From: Desulfovibrio sp.
GTDB lineage: Bacteria; Desulfobacterota; Desulfovibrionia; Desulfovibrionales; Desulfovibrionaceae
Length of the DNA: 64,000 bases
NCBI RefSeq assembly: GCF_034006445.1
Contig: NZ_JAVESS010000002.1
Coordinates: forward strand, 419,623-483,622
Direction of reading: 5' to 3'
The stretch's first letter is position 1. Every line of letters begins with the position of its first letter. This document shows, piece by piece, positions 35,237 to 43,343 of this stretch. The notes beneath the pieces are model-generated. The model made no database searches. It worked only from the letters and a program-made list of their open reading frames with translations, and was not told the origin of the DNA. Made by a program: the position numbers and the translations under genes.

Positions 35237-35860
35237 ATGCTGGCACTGGGACTCATAGAAACCAAGGGGCTCATAGGAGCTATTGAGGCGGCTGACGCCA
35301 TGCTCAAGGCGGCGGATGTTCGCCTGCTGGAAAAATCCCTGGCAACCGGCGGTCTTGTGACCATCACCGTAGCTGGCGAGGTTGCCGCCGTGCAGTCGGC
35401 GGTGGATGCGGCGCGGGCCTCCCTTTCCCGTATTGAAGGGGTCGTGTGCGTGTCCTGCCACGTCATTCCCCGTCCGGACAGCGGCCTTGGGAGCATCCTG
35501 CTGCTGCAACCTGGCGGCCAAAGTCCGGCGGCTCCGGCCAGCGCGGCCCCTGCCGCCGCCAAAAATGCGGCCTGGGCCAAAACCATTGAAACCGAAGCCA
35601 TTGAAATTGTGGAAATAGTGGAAGAAACCCCTGCCCCCGCAGCCCCGATAGGAGGCGCGAAGGCCGATACAGGAACAAAGGCAGCCGCCCAAGAACAGGA
35701 AGCCTATGATCCCGAAAAATGCAAAACCATGAGCATGAACAAACTTCGTCAGCTTGCCCTGACCATGAAGGTTGATCTCAGCCGTGAGCAGATCGCCTCA
35801 GCCAACAGGCAAACCCTGATGAACGCCATCGACCGGGCGGCACGGAAGGAAAAGGAGTAA
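35237..35860 (+). CDS. BMC-H shell protein with long C-terminal extension
   Basis: Residues 1-90 form one BMC domain (LALGLIETKGLIGAIEAADAML), giving hexameric shell tiles. An Ala/Pro-rich linker with acidic stretch (EIVEIVEETPAPAAP) then leads to a C-terminal helical region (CKTMSMNKLRQLALTMKVDLSREQIASANRQ) that looks like a small SAP/Rho-N-type helical fold. Total length is 207 residues, about twice a plain BMC-H. The tail may bind cargo, nucleic acid or another shell partner. Confidence 0.85.
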   Translation: MLALGLIETKGLIGAIEAADAMLKAADVRLLEKSLATGGLVTITVAGEVAAVQSAVDAARASLSRIEGVVCVSCHVIPRPDSGLGSILLLQPGGQSPAAPASAAPAAAKNAAWAKTIETEAIEIVEIVEETPAPAAPIGGAKADTGTKAAAQEQEAYDPEKCKTMSMNKLRQLALTMKVDLSREQIASANRQTLMNAIDRAARKEKE

Positions 35861-35863
35861 AAC

Positions 35864-37444
35864 ATGGTTGATAAGGATTTACTCTCCATTCAGGAGGCCC
35901 GCGCCCTTGTACGCGCGGCGCGCAAAGCTCAGCCCGAATTCGCGCAATTGAGCCAGGACCGCGTGAACGAGGTTGTCAGGGCCGTTTCCGAGGCCACTGC
36001 TGCCCAGGCTGAAACCCTGGCCAACATGGCTGTTGAGGAAACCGGTTTCGGCAAGCCCCAGGACAAAAAGATCAAGAATCTGCTGGCCAGCGAAAAGGTC
36101 TATGCCTGCATCAAGGACATGAAGACCATAGGCGAACTGCATTCCGACCCGGTCAGCAAGATTGTGGAAATCGCCGTGCCGGTGGGTGTCATTGCAGGCA
36201 TCGTGCCTTCCACCAATCCGACGTCCACAGTTATCTACAAGTCGCTTATCGCGCTCAAGGCGGGCAATGCCATTGTCTTCACCCCGCACCCCAGCGCCCG
36301 CAACTGCATCGCCAAAACCGTGGAAATCATCCAGAGCGCCCTGCGTTCCTGCCATGTGTCCCCCGATCTTGTGAGCAGCATCAGCATGCCTTCCATTGAA
36401 GGCACCAATGAACTCATGAAGATCAGCGACCTCATCCTGGCCACCGGCGGCCCCGGCATGGTCAAGGCTGCCTACAGCTCAGGCACGCCCGCTCTGGGCG
36501 TGGGCGCTGGCAACGTGCCTGCCTACATCGAACGTACCGCCAATGTTGAAGACGCCGTGACCAAGATCATGAGCAGCAAAACCTTCGACAACGGCACCAT
36601 CTGCGCTTCGGAGCAGTCCGTCGTCACTGATGCCTGCATTGCCGACAAGGTGCGCGCCACCATGGAAGCTCAGGGCTGCTACTTCCTCACGGGCGACAAG
36701 CTCACCAAGGTCAAGCAGGTTATGGAACGCGGCAACGGCAGCATGAACCCCGCCATCGTGGGCCGCGACGCTCTGAGCATCGCGCGTGTCGCTGGCATCG
36801 AAGTGCCGCAGGGCACCCGTCTGCTGGTTTCCGACGAAAAGGGCGTTGGTCCCAAGTATCCCTTCAGCAAGGAAAAGCTCACTGCCCTGCTGGGATTCTA
36901 TGTGGTTGAAGACTGGCGTGAAGCCTGCGAACTGTGCATCGCCCTTCTGCACAACGGCGGCGTGGGACACTCCCTGGCCATCCATTCGCAGAATGAAGAA
37001 GTCATCCGTGAATTCGGACTCAAAAAGCCCGTGTCACGCATGCTTGTGAACACTCCCTCGACCCAGGGAGCCGTGGGCATTTCCACCGGCCTCTTCCCCT
37101 CCTTCACCCTGGGCTGCGGCGCGGTGGGCGGCAGCGCAACGTCCGACAACGTGACGCCCCTGAATCTTCTTAACGTGCGCCGCGTGGCCTATGACCTGCA
37201 CTCGCAGGGCTGCTCGTGCGCAACCCCCGCCTCGTGCGGCGTTTCCACCGTGGCGGGCATCTCCCCCTCTGGATCTCCGGCGGGGGGCTATCCGCCTTCC
37301 GCCGGACTTTCAGGCTGCTGCCACCACGGCGCCAGCCATGAGGCCGTGGTGGCCCCGCAAGCTGCCGCAGCAGCGGCCGTGGGCGGTCTGGACATCAACG
37401 CCGTCACGGAAATGATCGTGGCGGAACTGAAAAAAGTTTTATAA
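35864..37444 (+). CDS. cutF: CoA-acylating acetaldehyde dehydrogenase
   Basis: The 526-residue enzyme converts acetaldehyde, NAD+ and CoA into acetyl-CoA. The catalytic Cys247 is in GTICASEQS. N-terminal KDLLSIQEAR and VPSTNPTSTVIYK motifs are those of the EutE/PduP group. The C-terminal 90 residues are a Gly/Pro/Cys-rich linker (CSCATPASCG) ending in an amphipathic helix GGLDINAVTEMIVAELKKVL, a likely encapsulation peptide. It works with CutC, the alcohol dehydrogenase at 41933 and PduL. Confidence 0.9.
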   Translation: MVDKDLLSIQEARALVRAARKAQPEFAQLSQDRVNEVVRAVSEATAAQAETLANMAVEETGFGKPQDKKIKNLLASEKVYACIKDMKTIGELHSDPVSKIVEIAVPVGVIAGIVPSTNPTSTVIYKSLIALKAGNAIVFTPHPSARNCIAKTVEIIQSALRSCHVSPDLVSSISMPSIEGTNELMKISDLILATGGPGMVKAAYSSGTPALGVGAGNVPAYIERTANVEDAVTKIMSSKTFDNGTICASEQSVVTDACIADKVRATMEAQGCYFLTGDKLTKVKQVMERGNGSMNPAIVGRDALSIARVAGIEVPQGTRLLVSDEKGVGPKYPFSKEKLTALLGFYVVEDWREACELCIALLHNGGVGHSLAIHSQNEEVIREFGLKKPVSRMLVNTPSTQGAVGISTGLFPSFTLGCGAVGGSATSDNVTPLNLLNVRRVAYDLHSQGCSCATPASCGVSTVAGISPSGSPAGGYPPSAGLSGCCHHGASHEAVVAPQAAAAAAVGGLDINAVTEMIVAELKKVL

Positions 37445-37520
37445 GCCCCGGCCCGGCCACGCCGCAGCCGCCAAACCAGCAATTAAAAAAATTATTGTAA
37501 AAATCTAAGGAGATACCGCT

Positions 37521-37808
37521 ATGACCAACTCATCCAACGCCCTTGGCATGATCGAAACCCGTGGCCTCGTCGGCGCTGTTGAAGCTGCTGATGCTATGGT
37601 CAAGGCCGCCAACGTTACCCTTATCGGCCGCAGCCAGGTGGGCGGCGGACTTGTCACCGTGATGGTGCGTGGCGACGTGGGCGCTGTGAAAGCCGCCACC
37701 GACGCTGGCGCTGCCGCTGCCAAGAAAGTAGGCGAGCTCGTGAGTGTGCACGTCATCCCCCGCCCCCACAGCGAAGTAGAGATGATTCTGCCCCACCGCG
37801 AAGGCTAG
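37521..37808 (+). CDS. BMC-H shell protein (canonical, copy 1)
   Basis: The 95-residue protein is a single BMC domain ([20 protein letters not shown]) of EutM/PduA type that forms hexamers with a central pore. It differs from the copy at 41561 by only six substitutions over the 85-residue core; the ends differ more. A strong AAGGAGATACC leader suggests high expression, as expected for a major shell tile. Confidence 0.95.
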   Translation: MTNSSNALGMIETRGLVGAVEAADAMVKAANVTLIGRSQVGGGLVTVMVRGDVGAVKAATDAGAAAAKKVGELVSVHVIPRPHSEVEMILPHREG

Positions 37809-37887
37809 TTTACCCCTTACCCCCCCACACCCGATCCCGGCGGCGACGGATTCCCTACCCCGTTCGCCGCCGGGCGGTGGAGCCGAA

Positions 37888-38568
37888 ATGAATACGCAGA
37901 TGAACGAGCAAGTCCTTAAAGATATTCTGGCTGGCGTGGTGCGCAAGGTGCTGACTCAGGAATGTGCAAGCTCCCCTGCCGCCACAATGAATGCCGGGCC
38001 CATTCCGGTAGAAATTTCCGCCCGTCACGCCCATTTGAGCGTGGCCGACGCCATGACGCTTTTTGGTGAGGCCCTGCGCCCCGACAGGCCGCTTTCGCAG
38101 CCTGGACAGTTTCTGAGCACCGGCCGTGTGCGCCTCATCGGCCCCAAGGGCGTTATGGATAACGTGGCCGTGCTTGGCCCCTCCCGCAGCACTTCGCAGG
38201 TTGAGATTTCCCGCACGGACGCGCGCTCCCTTGGCATCAATCCGCCCGTCCGCCAGAGCGGTGACATTGACGGCACGCCGGGCATCATCCTGGCGTCGTC
38301 CACAGGCATTGTGGGGCTGGAATGCGGCGTTATCGTGGCTTCGCGCCACATCCACATGCACACGGACGACGCCCGCCGTTTTGGCCTCAAAGACAAAGAT
38401 ATGGTCGATGTGCGGCTTGAAACCGAACGTCCTATGATTCTGGAAAACGTGCTGGTGCGTGTCAGCGACGACTTCAAGCTGGCCATGCATATTGATGCCG
38501 ACGAAGGCAACAGCTCCGGCTGGAAGCCCGGCACCAACGGAACCATCATCGGAATGAGCAGAGGCTAG
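37888..38568 (+). CDS. pduL: Phosphotransacylase PduL
   Basis: The 226-residue enzyme turns acetyl-CoA and phosphate into acetyl phosphate and recycles CoA inside the shell. It has two PduL-type halves with metal-binding motifs ISARHAHLS and ASRHIHMH. The first 25 residues (QVLKDILAGVVRKVL) form a helix that fits an encapsulation peptide. It starts after GGTGGAG and is followed two bases later by the EutJ-like gene. Confidence 0.92.
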   Translation: MNTQMNEQVLKDILAGVVRKVLTQECASSPAATMNAGPIPVEISARHAHLSVADAMTLFGEALRPDRPLSQPGQFLSTGRVRLIGPKGVMDNVAVLGPSRSTSQVEISRTDARSLGINPPVRQSGDIDGTPGIILASSTGIVGLECGVIVASRHIHMHTDDARRFGLKDKDMVDVRLETERPMILENVLVRVSDDFKLAMHIDADEGNSSGWKPGTNGTIIGMSRG

Positions 38569-38570
38569 AT

Positions 38571-39392
38571 ATGGACTTTACCGCCGCTGACAAGCTTATG
38601 GATACCCTTGAGAAATGCCGCAAGAAGCCCCGCAAGGTCACACCTTCGGAGCCGCTCTATGTAGGCGTGGACCTCGGCACGGCCTATATTGTCGTGGTGG
38701 CGGTCAATGCCAAAAAACAGCCTGTGGCGTGCGCCATGCGCTTTGCCCAGGTGGTCAAGGACGGCCTTATCGTCGACTACACGGGCGGCCTGCGCATTGT
38801 GCGCGAGCTTACCGAGGAACTGGAAGAAAAACTGGGCCGCAAGCTTGAAAAAGCCGCCATCGCCGTGCCCCCCGGCACCAGTGAACGTGACTGCGCCACC
38901 CACCGCCATGTGGCAGAAGGCGCAGGCTATCAGGTTACCGCCCTGCTGGACGAGCCCACGGCGGCCAACAGCGTGCTTGGCGTGCGCGACGGGGCCATTG
39001 TGGACATCGGCGGCGGCACCACAGGCATTGCGGTGCTTGAAGACGGCAAGGTCGTCTATGTGGCTGACGAGGCCACTGGCGGCACCCATGTGAGTCTTGT
39101 GCTGGCAGGTAACTACGACATCAGTTTTGAAGAGGCCGAAGACCTGAAAAAGGACAAGGCCCGGCAAAAAGAAATCCTGCCCGTGGTGCGGCCCGTCATT
39201 GAAAAGATGGGGTCCATCATCCACAGGCATGTGCAGGGGCGCAACGTGTCGGCCCTCTATCTGGTCGGCGGCACCTGCTGCCTGCCCGGTATGGAAGAGA
39301 TCATCCAGAAGTACACTGGCGTGCCCACGTTCAAACCTGCCAACCCTTTTTTAGTGACGCCCCTTGGCATCGCTCTCAACTGCACGGACTAG
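38571..39392 (+). CDS. eutJ: EutJ-like Hsp70-type ATPase
   Basis: The 273-residue protein has the actin/Hsp70 fold motifs GVDLGTAYIVVVAV and VDIGGGTTGIAVL, and LVGGTCCLPGMEEIIQ for the adenosine site. It is shorter than DnaK and has no substrate-binding domain, as in EutJ of other microcompartment operons. Its role is thought to be chaperone-like in assembly, but this is not proven. Confidence 0.85.
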   Translation: MDFTAADKLMDTLEKCRKKPRKVTPSEPLYVGVDLGTAYIVVVAVNAKKQPVACAMRFAQVVKDGLIVDYTGGLRIVRELTEELEEKLGRKLEKAAIAVPPGTSERDCATHRHVAEGAGYQVTALLDEPTAANSVLGVRDGAIVDIGGGTTGIAVLEDGKVVYVADEATGGTHVSLVLAGNYDISFEEAEDLKKDKARQKEILPVVRPVIEKMGSIIHRHVQGRNVSALYLVGGTCCLPGMEEIIQKYTGVPTFKPANPFLVTPLGIALNCTD

Positions 39393-39401
39393 CGATCAGA
39401 C

Positions 39402-40058
39402 ATGGAAGCCAACGCAAAAAATATTGCCGTTAATCCTGAACGGCCCACGCAAGCACTGGACACGCAGTCCCTTGTGGACGCGGTGGTGCAGCGCGTACTG
39501 GCAAAGCTGGCCTCTACCCCTCAGAGTGTCCAGCCTGCCAGCGGGCCGGTGGTTGAAATTCTGGCTCCGGCTGACGAAAAACTGAGCCACGAAGTTTCGG
39601 CGCGCCTGCCTGAAGCGCGGGTACGCTTTGAAACATCGGGCCAAACTGAAGAAGCGGCATTTTACGTCTTGCCGGAACTGGCCTGTTCCGACATGGCAGA
39701 TCTGGCTCAGGGCAGAGCCTCAAGCCTTGCCCTGCGCAAGGTGCTGGAACTTCTGCTTCAGGGCAGGGAAGTGCGCGTGCTGGGCTTTGCCTACCGCGCC
39801 TACGCTGAAACGGCTCCCTATGCCCTGTTGCAGCTGTATGAAGGTTACGAGGCCGCGCTTGCCAATTTTGGCCTGACAGAGCTTGCCCCGCCTGCGGCGG
39901 ACGCACGGCTGCGCCAGAGCCTTGTAACGGCAGAACATGTGACCGAGGCCGCCAAGACAGGCGCGCAGACCCTGCGCGTACCCCGTCAGGCGGTGGTAAC
40001 GCCCCTGGCTCAAGAGGCAGCGGCCAACCACCATATGACCATTTTGAAAAATCTGTAG
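39402..40058 (+). CDS. Microcompartment-associated protein of unknown function
   Basis: The 218-residue protein begins with a helix (TQSLVDAVVQRVLAKLAS) that fits an encapsulation peptide, a Pro-rich linker, then an alpha/beta region with EILAPADEKLSHEV and a run of helices. It reminds me of the small ethanolamine-utilisation proteins of the TIGR02536 kind, without certainty. Location between EutJ and the vertex protein ties it to the compartment. No catalytic residues are recognisable. Confidence 0.6.
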   Translation: MEANAKNIAVNPERPTQALDTQSLVDAVVQRVLAKLASTPQSVQPASGPVVEILAPADEKLSHEVSARLPEARVRFETSGQTEEAAFYVLPELACSDMADLAQGRASSLALRKVLELLLQGREVRVLGFAYRAYAETAPYALLQLYEGYEAALANFGLTELAPPAADARLRQSLVTAEHVTEAAKTGAQTLRVPRQAVVTPLAQEAAANHHMTILKNL

Positions 40059-40065
40059 GTGTCAC

Positions 40066-40353
40066 ATGCTTATAGGCATTGTTGTCGGTAACGTCTGGGC
40101 TACCCGCAAGGAAGATTCCCTCAACGGGCTGAAGCTCATGGTCGTGCAGCGGCTTGATCTTGCCCACAACAAGCTGGCTGAAAGCTTTGTGGCGGTTGAC
40201 TGTGTGGGCGCGGGCATTGGCGAGCGGGTGCTCATCACCACTGGCAGCTCTGCCCGCAAGGCGCTTTACAATCAGGAATCGCCCGTTGACGCCGCCATAG
40301 TGGGCATTCTCGATCAGGAAGAAATGATGGGCAAAAAGCCGGAGAGCGACTAG
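40066..40353 (+). CDS. BMC vertex protein (EutN/CcmL type)
   Basis: The 95-residue protein begins MLIGIVVGNVWATRKEDSLNGLKLMVV and has VDCVGAGIGERVLITTGSSAR, both standard for EutN/CcmL pentamers that close the vertices of the shell. It is the only vertex gene in the operon. Confidence 0.95.
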   Translation: MLIGIVVGNVWATRKEDSLNGLKLMVVQRLDLAHNKLAESFVAVDCVGAGIGERVLITTGSSARKALYNQESPVDAAIVGILDQEEMMGKKPESD

Positions 40354-40356
40354 GTC

Positions 40357-40905
40357 ATGGATACTCTTGGCATTGTGGACAGCCGCAGCATAGCCGCCGG
40401 AGCCGAAATTACCGACGCCATGCTCAAGGCCGCGCCCGTTGCTCTTATAAGGGCATCGGTGATCTGCGCCGGACGCCTGATCATTCTGGTGGAAGGCGAC
40501 CGCGAAGCGGTGGAAACGTCTGTGCGCGCCGCCGAGGCCACGGGTTTTCATCTGGCCGGGCGTTACGTCATTTCCCCTGTTTCGCCCCAGGTGCAGGCAG
40601 CCCTGCGCCGCCAGCCCGCACAGCTCGCTGGCAGGGCCATGGCCGTGGTAGAATGCCGCAATGCCGCCGACGGCATTATGGCCGCTGACATAGCCGTTAA
40701 AAAGGCCGACGTCAGCCTGATGCGCCTGGTCATGGGCCAGGGCATTGGCGGCAAATCGTATTTTGTGCTTACGGGCGATGTGGCCTCTGTGCGCGAAGCT
40801 GCGCAAGCCGCCGCCGACGCGCTGGGCAAGAGTTTGCAACAGATGGTGGTCATACCCCAGCCCGATGCGGAACTTATAAAGGCATTTACAGGCACGGGCC
40901 ACTAG
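40357..40905 (+). CDS. BMC-T shell protein with pore cysteine
   Basis: The 182-residue protein holds two BMC domains (about 1-88 and 92-178). Cys37 in ASVICAGRLIIL lies where PduT has the cysteine that ligates a 4Fe-4S cluster on the trimer axis (compare KTTCPGRYLII in the protein at 44678). A cluster here is an inference. Its stop codon is the first bases of a palindromic repeat. Confidence 0.85.
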   Translation: MDTLGIVDSRSIAAGAEITDAMLKAAPVALIRASVICAGRLIILVEGDREAVETSVRAAEATGFHLAGRYVISPVSPQVQAALRRQPAQLAGRAMAVVECRNAADGIMAADIAVKKADVSLMRLVMGQGIGGKSYFVLTGDVASVREAAQAAADALGKSLQQMVVIPQPDAELIKAFTGTGH

Positions 40906-41051
40906 AGCAGATTAACTTTGAGAATATACATTCTCAAAGTTAAAGGCACGCTCACTTCGGCGTTTAACCGCGCAGATAAACTGCGCTTACGCCTCCGTAG
41001 CGAACGTCTGCTCACGCAGCCGTCAGAGCAATTTAAAAGTTGAATTGCTCC
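40903..41051 (+). repeat. Palindromic intergenic repeat, 149-bp type, copy D
   Basis: It starts TAGAGCAGATTAACTTTG, with a hairpin AACTTTGAGAAT/ATTCTCAAAGTT, and ends AGAGCAATTTAAAAGTTGAATTGCTC. Length equals that of copy B at 2518. It sits inside the microcompartment operon, and its first TAG is the stop codon of the preceding gene. Confidence 0.75.
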
Positions 41052-41098
41052 AGGGCGGCTACCATAAAACCCGCCCCGCGCGGGCCTGAGAGGTACTT

Positions 41099-41440
41099 AT
41101 GAGCAAGACTTTGATAACTGTGGACAATCTGCAGGATTATGTCACCGGCAACCGCCTGACAATGGACGGTTCCAAAATACTTACTGCCGGAGCCCGTGAC
41201 GAACTGACCAGACGTGGCATTGAAGTCACCTGGGCCGACGCCCCGGCGGAATCCTGCTGCGGCTGCGGTTGCGGCGATCACAAGGCTGAAAACGCCACTG
41301 CCTGCCACAGCCCGGAACAGGAAGAACTGCTTATTGGCGTGGCCGCCATTATCAAGCAGCACTACAATATTACCGACCCCGAAGAGTTGAAAAAGGTCAC
41401 GCTGGAAACCGTGGCCGCCATCAACGGCGGGTTCCATTAA
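41099..41440 (+). CDS. Small cysteine-rich microcompartment-associated protein
   Basis: The 113-residue protein starts LITVDNLQDYVTGNRLTM and continues with ILTAGARDELTRRGIEV, a text that resembles the N-terminal segment shared by EutT/EutQ-type proteins. Then follows ESCCGCGCGDH with four closely spaced Cys, a possible metal site, and a helical C-terminus. Function is unknown. It lies between a BMC-T and a BMC-H gene. Confidence 0.6.
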   Translation: MSKTLITVDNLQDYVTGNRLTMDGSKILTAGARDELTRRGIEVTWADAPAESCCGCGCGDHKAENATACHSPEQEELLIGVAAIIKQHYNITDPEELKKVTLETVAAINGGFH

Positions 41441-41560
41441 CAGTAGGGCGTTCCGGGTCAACAACCGGCGCTAAAAATTCCGGCGCGGCGCGCAGCGCCC
41501 GCTGTAAACAATTTTTCGGGTCTGCCCCGAAAAACAACCCCTTGAGGTAAGGAGACGACA

Positions 41561-41845
41561 ATGGCGATGATGACTGACGCTTTGGGTATGATTGAAACCC
41601 GTGGTCTGGTGGGCGCTGTGGAAGCTGCTGACGCTATGGTGAAAGCTGCCAACGTAACCCTGATTGGCCGCGAACAGGTTGGTTCCGGTCTTGTGACCGT
41701 TATGGTGCGCGGCGACGTGGGCGCTGTGAAGGCCGCTACCGACGCTGGCGCTGCTGCCGCTTCGCGCGTGGGCGACCTTGTGAGCGTGCACGTGATCCCC
41801 CGCCCTCACGAAGAAGTGGAAATGATTCTGCCCAAATGCAAGTAA
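41561..41845 (+). CDS. BMC-H shell protein (canonical, copy 2)
   Basis: The 94-residue protein is a close paralogue of the one at 37521, with the same [20 protein letters not shown] opening and pore loop region and only six core substitutions. Having two near-identical major tiles suggests recent duplication or gene conversion. An AAGGAGACGAC leader indicates strong translation. Confidence 0.95.
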   Translation: MAMMTDALGMIETRGLVGAVEAADAMVKAANVTLIGREQVGSGLVTVMVRGDVGAVKAATDAGAAAASRVGDLVSVHVIPRPHEEVEMILPKCK

Positions 41846-41932
41846 GGCCGTGCACGGCTTTACGGACCAAGCTTACACGACGGTGACGCGGGGGCGAGCT
41901 GCTCCGCCCCCGCGAATACCCCGGAGGACAAC

Positions 41933-43039
41933 GTGACCCAGTTTTACGGAAAAACAAAGATCTGCTACGGCCCCTACGCACTGGAAACTCTTGAAAGTTT
42001 TCCGGCAAGTCACGCCTTTGTGGTAACCGACCCCTTCATGGTCAAGAGTGGCTTTGCCAATCAGGCGGTTAGCCACCTGAAGCGCAAGGGCATAACATTT
42101 GACATTTTTTCAGGTGTGGAGCCAGACCCCACCCTGCAAGCCGTGGTGGAAGCCACGGGGCTCTTTTTGCGCAGCAAGGCTGACATGATTCTCGCCCTTG
42201 GCGGCGGCTCAGCCATTGATATGGCCAAGGCCATCTCCTACTTTGGCCGCAAGGCCGACCAGGACAGAAAGACCCTGTTGGTGGCCATCCCCACCACCAG
42301 CGGTACAGGCTCGGAAGTGACCTCCATCGCCGTCATCACCGACAAGGTCAATGCGGTCAAAATCCCGCTGAACGACGAACTGCTCATCCCCGATGCCGCC
42401 ATTCTTGACGCGCGCTTCACCCGCACGGTGCCGCCGCAGGTGACGGCCTCCACGGGCATGGACGTGCTCACCCACGCGGTCGAGGCCTATACCTCCCGCC
42501 ACAGCAACGTTTTTACGGCCATTTATGCCGAACGGGCCATCCGCAACGTCTTTTCCTACCTGCACCGCGCCTACGCGCAGGGCGACGACATGATTGCCAG
42601 AGACAACATGCTCATCGGGTCGTGCATGGCTGGCCTTGCCTTTACCAACAGCGGTCTTGGCATCACGCACAGCATGGCCCACAGCCTGGGCGGCCTGTTC
42701 CATATTCCTCACGGTTTGGCCAACGCCGTCCTGCTGCCTGTGGTCATTGATTTCAACAGCTTTGATGCTGGCGTGAAATACCGTGAAATCGCCGAAATGG
42801 TCGGCCTGCCCGCCGCCACGGTGGAAGAAGGCACCAGAAACCTTGTAAGCGCTGTGCGCGACCTCAATGCCTCCATGGGCATTCCGGCTCACGTGCGCGA
42901 ACTCAAGGTCAATGAAAGTGAATACCGCAAGAGCCTGGACGCAATGGCGGCCAACGCGCTTGAAGACATATGCACTGAAAGCAATCCGCGTATGCCCTCG
43001 CATGACGACATCGTCAAACTGCTGGAAAGTGTTTGGTAG
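41933..43039 (+). CDS. cutO: Iron-type alcohol dehydrogenase (CutO/PduQ-like)
   Basis: The 368-residue enzyme should reduce acetaldehyde to ethanol and recycle NADH inside the compartment. Marks of the group III alcohol dehydrogenases are GGGSAIDMAKAI for NAD, PTTSGTGSEVTSIAVI, and the metal-binding histidine region THSMAHSLGGLFHIPHGLANAVLLP. GTG 41933 follows GGAGGACAAC. It has no clear targeting peptide. Confidence 0.92.
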   Translation: MTQFYGKTKICYGPYALETLESFPASHAFVVTDPFMVKSGFANQAVSHLKRKGITFDIFSGVEPDPTLQAVVEATGLFLRSKADMILALGGGSAIDMAKAISYFGRKADQDRKTLLVAIPTTSGTGSEVTSIAVITDKVNAVKIPLNDELLIPDAAILDARFTRTVPPQVTASTGMDVLTHAVEAYTSRHSNVFTAIYAERAIRNVFSYLHRAYAQGDDMIARDNMLIGSCMAGLAFTNSGLGITHSMAHSLGGLFHIPHGLANAVLLPVVIDFNSFDAGVKYREIAEMVGLPAATVEEGTRNLVSAVRDLNASMGIPAHVRELKVNESEYRKSLDAMAANALEDICTESNPRMPSHDDIVKLLESVW

Positions 43040-43343
43040 TTCTGCACAGAAAGACATAAATTTTGCTGATATCATTGACGTAATTTTACTGCGGGAACAA
43101 CCCCCGCGAAAACCGGGTCATGGGGAAACGCTGATTTATTCCGTTTGGCTGCGTTGCGTCACTTTTTTTGAAACAGTCGAGGACGGAAGAGTCCACTCTT
43201 GCTTCAAAAAAAGATCGCGCCTTGCCAAACGAAACAACTGCGCGTTTCCAGGAGGCTCTTTAATCAGTGCTTCCTTAAATGCTCAAGACAGTGCCGGAGC
43301 GGTGTCAAAATGATACTGCTCTAAAATACTCCAAGAGGATATC
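43040..43343. other. Gap in the microcompartment operon with inverted-repeat element
   Basis: The gap holds the inverted-repeat unit at 43124-43249 and a short leader with AAGAGGATATC ahead of the next gene. There is no ORF with family resemblance. An internal promoter is possible but not clear. Confidence 0.45.
43124..43249. repeat. MITE-like element with about 50-bp imperfect inverted ends
   Basis: The left part (GGAAACGC, CGTTTGGC, GCG, CTTTTTTTGAAACA) and the right part read backwards (GGAAACGC, CGTTTGGC, GCG, CTTTTTTTGAAGCA) match over about 50 bases, with a short unique centre. The transcript would fold into one long hairpin. Such a unit could be a miniature transposable element or a transcript-processing signal inside the operon. 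Confidence 0.6.
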
